Source of the DNA: Homalodisca vitripennis
Lineage: Eukaryota > Arthropoda > Insecta > Hemiptera > Cicadellidae
Length of the DNA: 64,000 bases
Direction: 5' to 3'
Assembly: GCF_021130785.1 (NCBI RefSeq)
Contig: NC_060211.1
Location: forward strand, 26,459,001 to 26,523,000
In this document: positions 23,781 to 34,309 of the stretch, piece by piece
Layout: the number at the start of each line of letters is the position of its first letter
How positions within the stretch are numbered: position 1 is the stretch's first letter
The notes under the pieces: generated by a model
Told to the model about the DNA's origin: nothing
The model's database searches: none
The model's input: the letters and a program-made list of their open reading frames with translations, nothing else
Made by a program: the position numbers and the translations under genes

Positions 23781-24665
23781 AGGGTTAGTATACGTTCTTG
23801 GTGAAACACTTGCCATTACGTACACACACTTGAATATTATTACTTATATCTGTGTTATATCTCAGTTCGTTAAAGCTATCTTGAAAATACAAAAACTGTT
23901 TGCATTTAAAGTACCATTTTATACGTACTTATAACTAAGATGTAGTGGTGAATATGAGAAAAATAAGTCAAGAATTCGGGTTGGCCATAAAAGAAATAAG
24001 TATTTGCTTGTTTTCTTTTACGCTTCAGTCGAGGAAATGCTAACGGCCTACGTGCGCATTAGAGCGAAAGAAAATGTATTGTAAAAGATATATTGTGCAC
24101 AAAATAATAAAGCGGAACACATTTATTTGATAGTTGAGTTTCCAGTGGAGATATCAAGTGGACACAAAACTTGAGTACTTTATTCCTCTTTTACAAGAGT
24201 TTATAAAAAAAAGTATCAACATTAAAAAAATCCAGTAACTATTAAATTGTTTACGAGGGGTTTTTCAAGTAAACGACAAGATTATCTCAGTACTCACAAT
24301 AAAAAAAAAATTATTTTCGTGCCCATCTTTAAAAAATTTGAGCCTCACTTGGAGCTTTAGTTATTGAATATTCACAAAGTGGAGAGTGAATAAGTTACCG
24401 ATCGTTACCGATGATTAACGATATTCATATCCCTTTAATCCTCATCCCCTGCAGCTTCCAGCCCTTTCCTCGAGCCTTACAAAGGTAAACAGAGCCGGTC
24501 TTAATTGATTCCTAACGACTTGTGTACATTGGCATTCATCACTTTCAATCTTAAGTGAGAAAGATTGCCAACAGGAAGTTTCTTCTGGCAAAACACACAG
24601 ACGTGGATTATTACCTTGGTAATTAAATTTTACACGTTATGAAAATAAACAATAAGTCCTATATA
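23781..24665. other. foldback centre, unassigned
   Basis: AT-rich, no recognised gene or repeat. Confidence 0.4.
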
Positions 24666-24907
24666 AAACAATACTTTTCTGATATAGTTTTATTTTTTGG
24701 ATGAGGCCTCTCGAAACCGGAGGTTTCATCATCAGGCGACTCGACAAATAAATATTTGCATTATTTTTATTACAATTAATATGGTATTTTAATATTAATT
24801 GTAATAAAAATATGTAAACATTTATTTGTGGAGTCGTCTGATGATTAAACCTCTCGTTTCGAAAGGCCTCGTCCCAAAAAATAAACTATATTGGAATAGT
24901 ATTGTTT
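24666..24907. mobile_element. 242-bp inverted-repeat element with hammerhead-like motifs
   Basis: Two arms of about 118 bp (from aaacaatac at 24666 to agtattgttt at 24907) pair imperfectly around 24785. Each arm holds GAGTCG.CTGATGA, a short stem-loop and CGAAA/CGAGA followed by GGCCTCGTCC. On the + strand CTGATGA is at 24838-24844 and GAAA at 24861-24864. In the left arm, read on the minus strand, CTGATGA is at 24735-24729, with GAGA in place of GAAA. A related piece interrupts the mariner at 822-950. Confidence 0.75.
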
Positions 24908-25737
24908 TCTTGACATTTAGTAGTATTTTAAAATGTTTTCAAATTGCTCCAAGAGTTTCTCAACAAGTCTTGTGGTTAGAAAATGTCTGCAAAATGATTA
25001 TTCTATTTCTTACACCGTTCTTGGTTGATTTAAATTATACCCTTCGTTACCAACGGGAATGTAGTTTGACTGTAACGACCCTATTGTAAACGTTGGGGTA
25101 AACACATTAAAAATGTGTTTTTTTTTTTCATGGCAAATGTAACAATAATTGGACAGTTACTAGATAAATTCGTGTTAAATGTTCATCGCCCAATTTGAAC
25201 TGAGTTTATTACATGTAACAGTAGTAATCATTCAGCAGTTATACAATTTTAATACCTCGATTGATATATATATTAGGCTAATTCACGATTTGTGCTCATA
25301 ACAGCTATATTACTTCGTCATTGTGTGTCATAGGAATAAAAATGGTATTAACATTAATTTATATAAAAATAACCCATTTTTTACCATTTAAAAATCTAAA
25401 AAATTCTCACATATGTAACTGTATACGAGTAATGTGTATAATTGAGTAACGTATATGTATTGTAAATGTATATGTGTGTTTATATCCCACTGTAGCCTGT
25501 GCTAGTGTGATGTGTGATTGTGATCCTCGTACTTGTGTTGTGTGCTCGGGACTTGCATCCTGTCTATTGACAACGCCTGGACTGGACTCCAAGCAGCTTT
25601 CGGATATGTTTGAACCCTTTACTTTCCCTCCTTTACTTCTTTCTGTTCTTAAATTTGTATGTATTGATACCTCCCCACGTGGCAAAGAGGATAGATTCCA
25701 ATCCTCGAAACAATGTGATATACCTTTTATAACCTAT
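24908..25737. other. foldback centre, unassigned
   Basis: An 87-codon ORF at 24826-25089 begins inside the inverted-repeat element, and a 130-codon ORF (25474-25866) runs into a dispersed repeat. Neither shows a recognisable domain, and the latter is partly repeat. I do not call genes here. Confidence 0.4.
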
Positions 25738-25815
25738 AATGATGGCAAATGTCCGAAATCTTGTTATCTTTTCAAACCCTCCATCGTCAATAACAAACTA
25801 AAAAAGAAAGTATTT
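25738..25815 (+). repeat. piece of a dispersed repeat (ATGGCAAATGTCCG)
   Basis: atggcaaatgtccgaaat and ccctccatcgtcaa here match 37405-37465 closely. A weaker relative occurs at about 44168-44200. These three are parts of one dispersed family. Confidence 0.7.
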
Positions 25816-25870
25816 ATAGTTTGGACATTTTGCATAGCCTCTTTTATGAAAGTTGATATGAAATAGTTTT

Positions 25871-26338
25871 ATCTTTAAAAACAAGCCTTAATAGGGCAAG
25901 GAATTTTGGTACTTTGAATGACATTATTTAAGTACGGTAACAGATAAAACAGACGGTAAACTATGATAAGACTATGCGACATTTCCTATTTATTTTGACC
26001 TGACAAACCATTTAGTACATTTTAATAGATCATATTGAGACGCCCATAAGATACTGTCAGCAATATTTTTACTTGAAAATCGCAAAGAAGGGAACAACAG
26101 TAGGCAAGTCAGCGTTAAGAAACAGCGTCAGAGGTTAAGGTTGGAAGGTAGTTAAGGCTCCTTTCCTGGAAAGTCACTGTTAGCTTCAGTAACCATTTTA
26201 AACTTTAGGAAAGATTAAAACAGAACATAACAATAGACGTGAAGTTCGCGACCTGCCAATCATACACTAGAGAGCTTCGTAAACTTCTCTGCGTTATTGT
26301 TACAGTTCGTATTCCGCTTTCATAATTGTTTCTTAAGT
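25871..26338 (-). repeat. non-repetitive part of the right foldback arm
   Basis: Inverted copy of 22498-22958, with scattered substitutions and small indels. It lies directly inside the right satellite array. Confidence 0.88.
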
Positions 26339-27645
26339 AGCTTTCATAAACTTGAGATATACGCTAGGTAGATCCTGTCATTACCTTAACCCCTCCTGTA
26401 TACCCATATTATCGGAGGTTGAATAAAAAGCGGTGCAGTATAGCCTGCAAAGTACCTCTCAGCCTAGATATGTTTCTAAACTAGCTTTCATTAACTCGAG
26501 ATATACGCAAGGTAGATCCTTTCATTACCTTAACCCCTCCTGGCTCCCCATGTTATCGGAGGTTGGAATAAAAGTGGTGTAGTCTAGCCTGCAAAGTACC
26601 TCTCAGCCTAGATATGTTTCTAAACTAGCTTTCATAAACTTGAGATACACGCTAGGTAGATCCTTTCATAACCTTAACCTCTCCTGTCTACCCATGTTAT
26701 CGGAGGTTGAATAAAAAGCGGTGCAGTATAGCCTGAAAAGTATTTCTCAGCATAGATATGTTTCTAAACTAGCTTTCATAAACTCGAGATATACGCTAGG
26801 TAGATCCTTTCATTACCTTAACCTCTCCTGTCTACCCATGTTATCGGAGATTGAATAAAAAGCGGTGCAGTATAGCCTGCAAAGTATTTCTCAGCATAGA
26901 TATGTTTCTAAACTACCTTTCATAAACTTGAGATACACGCTAGGTAGATCCTTTCATAACCTTAACCTCTCCTGTCTACCCATGTTATCGGAGGTTGAAT
27001 AAAAAGCGGTGCAGTATAGCCTGCAAAGTATCTCTCAGCCTAGATATGTTTCTAAACTAGCTTTCATAAACTCGAGATATACGCTAGGTAGATCCTTTCA
27101 TTACCTTAACCCCTCCTGGCTCCCCATGTTATCGGAGGTTGAATAAAAAGCGGTGCAGTATAGCCTGCAAAGTATCTCTCAGCCTAGATATGTTTCTAAA
27201 CTAGCTTTCATAAACTTGAGATATACGCAAGGTAGATCCTTTCATTACCTTAACCCCTCCTGGCTACCCATGTTATCGGAGGTTGAATAAAAAGCGGTGC
27301 AGTATAGCCTGCAAAGTATCTCTCAGCCTAGATATGTTTCTAAACTAGCTTTCATTCACTTGAGATATACGCAAGGTAGATCCTTTCATTACCTTAACCT
27401 CTCCTGGCTCTACCCATGTTATCGGAGGTTGAATAAAAAGCGGTGCAGTCTAGCCTGCAAAGTATTTCTCAGCATAGATATGATTCTAAACTAGCTTTCA
27501 TTCACTCGAGATATACGCTAGGTAGATCCTTTCATTACCTTAACCTCCTCCTGGCTCCCCATGTTATCGGAGGTTGAATAAAAAGCGGTGCAGTCTAGCC
27601 TGCAAAGTACCTCTCAGCCTAGATATGTTTCTAAACTAGCTTTTC
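26339..27645 (-). repeat. 144-bp satellite, right array, 9 units
   Basis: agctttcat starts recur at 26339, 26483, 26627, 26771, 26915, 27059, 27203, 27347, 27493 and 27638. Seven intervals are exactly 144 bp and the last two are 146 and 145. The unit is the reverse complement of that in the left array. Confidence 0.97.

Positions 27646-27646
<1 letters not shown>

Positions 27647-27698
<52 letters not shown>
27647..27698. repeat. (TA)26 microsatellite
   Basis: Uninterrupted AT dinucleotide run at the outer end of the right foldback arm. Confidence 0.97.
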
Positions 27699-27701
<3 letters not shown>

Positions 27702-27799
27702 TGTATTTAGAACACATTTTTAGCACTCATTGTACATTATGAATGGTGTAAAGTTTTTCTACTTATTGTGGGACATGATACATACATTGTTTTTTTTCT

Positions 27800-28110
27800 T
27801 TGCTCGACTTTAAAGTTGCCGAGGAAGGAGTCCAGCAGATCTCTGGGTGGATCGGCCTACTATCGCGACCTCGACTGGAACTGACCCCAGAACGGCTTCA
27901 AGTCCCCGGCCGAGTTATCGGTCTACTCCGGCCCGGTCCGGCGGTGGGCGGCTCCAGTGATCGCTCGATATTAACGAGGCAATTAACCCGTTAGTGGACC
28001 GGAGAATGTGCCAAGACCGACTACCGCAGTCCACCGTCTCGCACAACCCCGCTCTGCGCTGCTCGGCGACAACAGGATTACAGGGCATACCGATCTCATT
28101 AACATGTATC
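27800..28110. other. CpG-rich island, possible regulatory DNA or exon
   Basis: A sharply bounded GC- and CpG-rich stretch about 2.2 kb upstream of the Dok-7 start. All frames are fairly open as expected for GC-rich DNA. One + frame reads PRKESSRSLGGSAYYRDLDW, then a stop, then NGFKSPAELSVYSGP. It looks protein-like but I cannot identify it. It could be an exon with an unrecognised splice, or a CpG-rich regulatory element. Confidence 0.35.
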
Positions 28111-28613
28111 ATTAATTGTCTACAACTTGTAAGCCGCTACTTGCGCGTCTGGAATGTTGTTCTGAAACAGTTTTTTTATCTCTTCAAGTTCCCTTTCTTT
28201 GTCGAGAACAACAGTAGCATCATCTCTTTATTGTTAGAATACATATTTGCGAGATGGAATCAACATAATGTAGGCTGGCAGAATATCTATGCTGGAAAAT
28301 GAAACAAATTTCCAGCATCGTAGAGATTTGACTGGTGGCAAATACCTAAACAGAATCTGTTTTAAGAAACGATTGCATTACGAGTAGCAAAAAATTGTTA
28401 GTAATAGTAGAATCGATTGGTTCTCGTTACAAAGAGACCAATGTGATAATTGTTTTCAATATAATTAGTCTATGTTAATACAACAAAATTATAATATATC
28501 TTAATTTTAAATGTTTCTCAGTGCAACTGGTTTTCAGAACAAACGTATAAGATTAATTAACAAGGGACTACAGTTAGATAGTGGAAAACAAATTATATAG
28601 TTGAAATATAGCT
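28111..28613. other. no recognised feature
   Basis: AT-rich stretch between the island and the next element. Nothing can be supported. Confidence 0.4.
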
Positions 28614-28621
28614 AAATCGTT

Positions 28622-28844
28622 GGGTCTTTTTCGTTTAAGGGCCAGCACAAAAGACCCTAGCTTGCCTATTCAAAACTCAGATCACGCGATGCTTGCCCGC
28701 TGCGCAGCGCTTTGACGAGTTTATACTAGAAGTAGTACCTGGACTACTGCCCTACGAACTAATAACACCAAAAAAACGATTAAATGCACTGTCAGTCAGG
28801 TATAGTATGTTTGTAAGGTGCTGGCCCTTAAACGAAAAAGACCC
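28622..28844. mobile_element. 223-bp MITE with perfect 8-bp target duplication
   Basis: The 27-bp inverted ends open with GGGTCTTTTTCGTTTAAGGG and are exact copies. Flanks aaatcgtt (28614-28621 and 28845-28852) are an exact 8-bp duplication. No transposase is present. The 8-bp duplication fits hAT or P superfamilies, but the GGGTC terminus is unusual for hAT. The 61-codon ORF inside is not called. Confidence 0.92.
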
Positions 28845-28852
28845 AAATCGTT

Positions 28853-30221
28853 TTATTAATTTATTTATATGGTTTTAAAAATAATGCTAAACCTATTAAA
28901 CTTAATATAACAAAAATGTTTCTATGTGTATTGTTTAAAAATTTTTCGTATCTTAATTATGAACGCTCCTCTTAGATTATTCAAATAATAGAGACCCCTG
29001 GAGGTGAATTATAATAATCCCTCTACCACAGGTGTCAGTGTTATATAGTTTTGTATATAGTTTGACGTCTTGAACAGTATAATAATTAAAATAGATAGTA
29101 ACCCCTCATCTGGACATTCACCCACGTGTTTGTTTACACTTCGCATATTCTCTACGATACGATACTGAATTATATTGACTTCAGATTCAGTTTTATCAGA
29201 TATGCCAGCGGCTCATTATGAATTCAACAAGCGTTTGAGACGAGTCTCAAATTGGTTTTGGCTGTTGGAAGATTTGGTATTTTAGGAGTCTTATTAATTA
29301 TTCTGACACCAACTTGTTGTGACAGGTGTTGAGATAGTCTATGTTGCCGAGTTCGAAAGTTGTCCCTGCCACTGGTTTGATATTGATGAAAGTCTCCGAC
29401 GTAAATGTAGAAGTAGATCGATCTACTGTACAATAACATTTACTGGAATACAGAGACAGGGCAAATTCAATAGTGCTTACTCTTGAATAAGTCTGTACAT
29501 GACACTCTGTTATTTGTTGTTCCATATGTGAAATAATGAATAAAAAAGTAAACGTGAACCTTAACACAAATCAGAAAATAATAAAATAAAATAAGAACTT
29601 AGCCATTTGAATGTTCTCAGATAGGTTTCTTTGTTACAAAACGTCTTTTGTGATGAAGGAGTAAGTAAAATATTCTGTATAATTATAGCTTTTTTCGGAA
29701 GCGTGAACAACTTTTTATCTGGAAGCTCTGATACATCATATATCGCGTACTTTTTATAAATATCGCAGTAAATCAATTCAAAGCATCTGTAGGGGTTTGT
29801 ACTTAAAACTTAAATTTGTACTTTACAGAATTTGTATTAGTCTCATTCCTGAATCAGATCACCTTACTTTTAAGCATAAGGAAATTAGTAATCACGTTCC
29901 CCAAAATTGGGTTGCCAAAATTACTAAAGTATTTAAACGTTTGTATTTTTACAACAATGACTTTGACCTAAGTACGTGTCGAGAAGATACTTTTATTCGG
30001 GACAGTAGAACGACATCAGTTATCTCTCTAGGGCAGGTTGTTGTATTTTCTACCCAACATATCTTAAGAGGGTATCGAAGGCAGTGTGTGCCAGAATGCA
30101 CTGTCCGAGTCAACCACAACAATGACAGCAGTTATCAGGCACGTGTGTAGTTGTGGTAGTGGCCACCAGTAGCGCTAGTGTCGATCATTGTTGCACGTGA
30201 AGTGACGCTGTCTCCGCGCGC
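28853..30221. other. upstream region of the Dok-7 gene
   Basis: Mostly AT-rich and unassigned until about 30000, then GC-richer towards the promoter (agtagcgctagtg, gtgacgctgtctccgcgcg). ORFs on both strands (29224-30150) show no domains. Proximal control elements may lie in 30000-30220, but none can be named. Confidence 0.4.
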
Positions 30222-30256
30222 TCAGTTCTGTTCTAACTCTGGTGGAAGGAGGACTG
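30222..30256 (+). promoter_or_regulatory. putative Inr + DPE core promoter of Dok-7
   Basis: TCAGTT at 30222-30227 matches the arthropod initiator consensus. Taking its A (30224) as +1, GGACTG falls at exactly +28 (30251-30256), where a downstream promoter element (RGWYVT-like) is expected. No TATA box is seen at -30. This would give an 86-base 5' leader before the ATG. It is an inference from motif spacing and has no transcript support. Confidence 0.45.
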
Positions 30257-30293
30257 TCGCTTGTGCTTTCATTGTTGTGCGTGTGTGCGGTGA

Positions 30294-30335
30294 ATGTGTG
30301 CCGCTAACAATGGTGGATACCAGCACTATCATTGA
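30294..30335 (+). promoter_or_regulatory. uORF overlapping the Dok-7 start
   Basis: An ATG at 30294 opens 13 codons (MCAANNGGYQHYH) and stops at 30333-30335, past the main ATG at 30310 and in another frame. Its context (gtgaatgt) is weaker than that of the main start (acaatgg). An overlapping uORF of this kind often lowers translation, provided the leader really includes 30294. Confidence 0.5.
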
Positions 30336-30366
30336 AGGCACAGTCAAGTTTCGTGACGGCAAGAAG
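30310..30366 (+). CDS. Dok7: Dok-7-like adaptor, coding exon 1 (start of PH domain)
   Basis: Codes for MVDTSTIIEGTVKFRDGKK, 19 residues, and ends in phase 0 at the donor AAG|gtaatt. The start is chosen for its good context (aacaATGG), and the peptide length equals that before the RDGKK motif in the family. Dok-7 proteins begin with a PH domain whose first strand is EG.VK.RDGKKWKSRW. The PH domain binds membrane phosphoinositides, and a following PTB domain binds phosphotyrosine on receptor kinases. Vertebrate Dok-7 activates MuSK at the neuromuscular junction. The next exon, 14 kb downstream at 44364, continues the motif exactly. The PTB domain and tail lie beyond this window. Orthology is inferred from the conserved 30-residue core split across the two exons. 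Confidence 0.88.
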
Positions 30367-30419
30367 GTAATTGACAACTTTTTACATAATTATGGGTTTG
30401 AAAATTAATACTCTCGGCT

Positions 30420-31915
30420 CGATATTTAATAAAAGTTCATGCTGAACTATACTACAATACTAAATATACCTGGTATCAGCACATTTTTAGGTGTAACGCA
30501 TAATTCTTGTAGTGTTTATTTTTAATTGTTCCTAATAAAAGATTTGCAACAAAATCTGTGCTTTGATGTGCTGTATAAACGGATCATACTTTGAAATAAC
30601 AACCATGCACAAATAAGTACGATTCATTATATAAATATTATCATCTTAACTGTTGTAGGTAAAAAAAACTATGACGTAATTATAAAATTTTTTTACCTTG
30701 CACATATTTTTCAAATTTTAATAGCTTTTTCCGGATGTTCAATACTATATCCAAGTAATCTTTAACTAAAAAGTAATCTCTAGTTTTTTATACTTGCTGA
30801 GCTCAGATAGAAGTGAATAAAAGTTTGTAAAATAAAATATTATAATTCAAACGCAATACTGGCAAAAAATAAATTATTTAAAAAAATGTTTTGTTCCAAA
30901 TAGAAAAAACAACAATCTGTATTTATTGTAATTTATTTAAATACTTCCTTATTAGTTTATCTATGTAATATATATCAGGATCTTATTCTAAGTGCTGTTT
31001 TTTTCTGTGTGACAATATAAAAAACACTTCGGAAGATTTTGTTAAAGTTATTTTCAACACATTCTAGGCTACAGTATGAATTAATTTGGATTTAAAAATC
31101 AGAGAATTACTAGCAAGATAAACAAAATATATAACATAAGCTATGGTCATTTATAAAAACACTTGTCTCTTTCAATATGCTTAGTGTTAGTACTGTTTAT
31201 AAATGAAAATTTCATTTTGAAACCATCGCGTAAAACAACATTTGGAAATTTTGAGTTGTCACTGAATTTTGAAAGAAAGAGAGAAACAATGCATTTATTT
31301 TTATCAACATAAGAAATACATAAACACATTTTTCATCAATGTCTGGAAAAGATCTTCACATGAGGCAGTTGAATCTAATCAATTCATTATCAGATAATAA
31401 TATTAGTTTAACTGGTGTACTTTATATTAATTTTTATAAGTTTGTTCATTCTAGGGCTATATTTATAAACTGCGGTGAAAGAAACAATATCCCTTGCTCT
31501 GCAGACAATGTACTGGTTGTGATTTACCATTAATGAGTAAAGTTGTTTAGGACATCTTTATATAACATAATGATGCCTGGAAAGTCGCGTCAGAGGTCAT
31601 ACATTTTGTATTGTGAAACTTAGTGTAAACCATACACATGTATATTTATTTGTATACAGTTGAGTCAACCTAAAGAAGAAAATCATAACAATTTCCCACG
31701 CTTTTAACATAAACATTACAGTGAAATCATTAATTGATTTTCAATGAGGTTGGATTTAACACTATACCTTCAATAGCTGGAATTTAATGTAGGTACGCTT
31801 AAATTAAGCCCTCAAGAAAATGTTTACCTTGGAAGATAAAGTATAATGTCATCATTATATTGCATTGCATCGTAAAAATCCAGGTTTGACGTAACATCGT
31901 AATATTCATATTACT
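30420..31915. other. intron 1, no feature recognised
   Basis: AT-rich intronic DNA with no repeat family or RNA gene that I can identify. Confidence 0.45.
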
Positions 31916-32165
31916 TGGCTGAACGTTAGCGAAGCCTATCACTCGAGGGGCTCGTAAAATGTAATTTACGTCTGCCTGTCCACAGGATACCTCGAAAACA
32001 AACTAACCTATAGACTTGAAAGTTTGTATGAAGCCTCATTTCTATATAGGCAATATTTACTTTGATCATGAAGCATGCCCCTTTTATGGGATTTGGCTGA
32101 GTTTAAGCGAATATTTTACAGTGGTTTTATGGGTAACCATGATGGCAACGAGAAAATAGTTGTAT
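31916..32165 (+). repeat. GCGTTAGCGAAGC repeat family, copy 1
   Basis: Shared landmarks in order are: ggctgaacgttagcgaagcc, atcactcgaggggc, gtctgcctgtccacagg, tacctcgaaaacaaac, tagacttgaaagtttgtatg, cctcatttctatatagg, gggatttggctgag. The same order is found at 46116-46565 (+, interrupted) and 38325-38580 (-). A more diverged piece may extend over 32380-32480. Type unknown; it may be a LINE 3' region or a SINE. Confidence 0.75.
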
Positions 32166-32999
32166 AAATCCATTTATTTTCAAACTAAGTACAATCATAT
32201 TAGTTTTTAACATTTTATATTTTTATCATAGAATAAAAAGAAAAAGTCATAGTGAAAAGTTAGTGCTAAAAGTTCTTGATAAGATTTGACTTTAGCGCAA
32301 TCTTGCGTTGTAATACCTTTCGTAGTTCACGTGACTGTTATTTGAACACTGGTAAGAAACCTTAAATGAACAAAAATGTATCGTGCGGTAAAAGACCTCG
32401 AGAAATATTTCTTCTGAAGACTGTACATTTTGCATGAAACTACATATCCACATAGACAAAAGTGAATTCTACAATGGTCCATGTCCAACCATTGGACGAC
32501 TCTTGGTGTGGTGTACTCTTACTTTGTATTACTCTTAAGACTTGGGAATAGTTCCTCTACAGCTTACAAGGATACCAAGGTTGTGTGCTTATACAGTGCA
32601 AACTGACTATCGGCTCTTGTACTATAAGCCAAGCGTCATTTACTAAAGAGGTAGGGGTTGGACCCAATCAAAAATAGGTCCGTGTGATTTTGACACAATT
32701 TATTCTGTAATGGTTCTTCAATACCGCAGTGTAACCACCGCATTTCTGTCCTCTTTTGTTGTGGACACATTGAACATTTCCACCCATCCCATATTTTGTT
32801 TCACGCTTGAACAAGAGAATATGTATAGTTCTAAATCTCGAGCTTTAAACGTCATGGTTTCTGTTTTGTTTCACAACGATGGAAAATTTTTGCAAATCCT
32901 GTTCGACTTTCCTTTTTACTTTCTAAGGTTTTTCTGAGAATTTTCGTAACCCACATCGAAACTCTAGGTTCTCGGTTGCGATCATTGGTTTTAGCTAGT
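32166..32999. other. intron 1, no feature recognised
   Basis: Apart from a possible diverged copy of the preceding repeat at 32380-32480, nothing can be assigned. The 75-codon ORF at 32710-32937 lacks a domain. Confidence 0.4.
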
Positions 33000-33154
33000 T
33001 TTTAAGGTGGTTATTGACTCTTCACATCCAATGGAGAATGGTCTAGAAATTTAAAATAATGTACATCTTGGGCTATGCTTACGTTCAAATGTTTTACCGA
33101 ACTCCTTGTAGACCATCCTCCATTGGATGTGAAGAGTCAATAATAACCTTAAAA
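33000..33154. repeat. inverted repeat, 46-bp arms
   Basis: Arms at 33000-33045 and 33109-33154 match at 43 of 46 bases (centre ttgactcttcacatccaatg) around a 63-base loop. If transcribed within the Dok-7 pre-mRNA, the arms would form a long stem. Confidence 0.88.
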
Positions 33155-33289
33155 CTATTTCTTTATTCCAGTATTCTTTTATAAGTTTAACTTTCACAAC
33201 TTGAGCCAAGACAAGAATATTAAACCATCTATAACAGGACCTACATTGTAAATGTTTCAAATTTTAAACCAGCGTAATATTTTTAAGAG

Positions 33290-33533
33290 CGAACTTTTTC
33301 AAATCGTATTTACGGCATTTTCCTCTAATAATAAAGACCTTTAATTTGATGTACTACTCGACCTATGCTCTAATTTAAGATTTCCTTTTGACTCCTTGAA
33401 CCCTAACATGACAAAAAATGGTACTTACTTCAAAAATTAGATTTTATAGGTGCAGTAATAATGGACCAAGTTTTATTGCTTTACCTGTAATAGTTCAGGG
33501 ATTATCAAGTGCGTGCTGGGCTTTTTTACACCC
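33290..33533 (-). repeat. ACAGGGTGT-type repeat, copy 2
   Basis: On the minus strand it opens TACAGGGTGTAAAAAAGCCC, followed by GAACTATTACAGGTAAAGCA, AAACTTGGTCC and a cctataaaatctaatttttg stretch. Opening and general word order resemble the element at 5568. Confidence 0.5.
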
Positions 33534-34309
33534 TGTATATCAGGGTATATAGTTACCACATATCACTAACTGCTTGACTCAGTGACCACTGAATATAAAA
33601 AGCACCTGGGCATGTGTCAATATCTAGACAGATTAAACTATTACAACTTATTTTAATATTAAATGTTATCTCCTTTTAAAGTGGATTACGTCACATAGTT
33701 TACTTAATAAGACCCATTTATGTAATTGACTGTGTTTATCTCGGGCAACCATAACGAGCATTGCAGTTTAGTTGGAACTTAGGAAATTCATAATTTCTTG
33801 CAACAAACGATTTGCTCTTGCTGTAACCTCATTTAGCTGTAAGGTGCGTTTACGAATATTTGGGAAGTGGGGCAATAAGAACTCTCGAGATACTTCTGAT
33901 GCTAGCTACAAATATATAATGAAACGTCTTGAAAACAATATTTAATCAAATATAGAAGTATATTCTTGTATATTGTATCGCTTAATAGATTGTTTCAAGT
34001 AAAAAGACATTTTAAATTTATCCCCTTTGTAAAAGGCACAATAAACACGTTACAAAGTTGGAAAATTTGATGGAACATTTCATACACGTAATTAGAAAAC
34101 TTATAAATTCATAAAATGTAAATACAAGATCGGTTATTACAAAACTGTTTGAAATGATGTACTAATCAATTTAAAAACTCTAAACCCTCAATAATATCTT
34201 TACAATGAAACACAATTCCTATAACTACGCGACCGAAAAAAGGTTTAACATTGTTTTTATGGGTTATGTTAATTGTTAGTCCTTATGCTTTGGAGGAAAT
34301 AAAAACCCC
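33534..34309. other. intron 1, no feature recognised
   Basis: AT-rich intronic DNA, nothing assigned. Confidence 0.45.

Larger units (their letters stand above)
21500..27645. mobile_element. 6.1-kb foldback-like structure with satellite arms
   Basis: From the outside in, the left arm is a 144-bp repeat array (21500-22497) followed by about 460 bp of non-repetitive sequence (22498-22958). The right arm is the same 460 bp (25871-26338) and the same array (26339-27645), both inverted. The centre is 2.9 kb. Long inverted arms built partly of tandem repeats are characteristic of foldback transposons such as Drosophila FB. No transposase was recognised in the centre, and no target duplication could be read because the right end runs into a TA microsatellite. 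A palindromic segmental duplication is the alternative. Confidence 0.7.

Noticed and set aside
25474..25866. 130-codon + ORF in the foldback centre
   Set aside because: Its last third is a dispersed repeat also found at 37.4 kb; no domain is seen.
30178..30309. Longer Dok-7 N-terminus from an in-frame upstream GTG at 30178
   Set aside because: The codon is GTG, a well-placed ATG exists at 30310, and family members start near this position.
30640..30665. Recursive-splice (ratchet) site gttgtag|gtaaaa in intron 1
   Set aside because: Only about 290 bases after exon 1, weak pyrimidine tract and poor donor match; likely chance.
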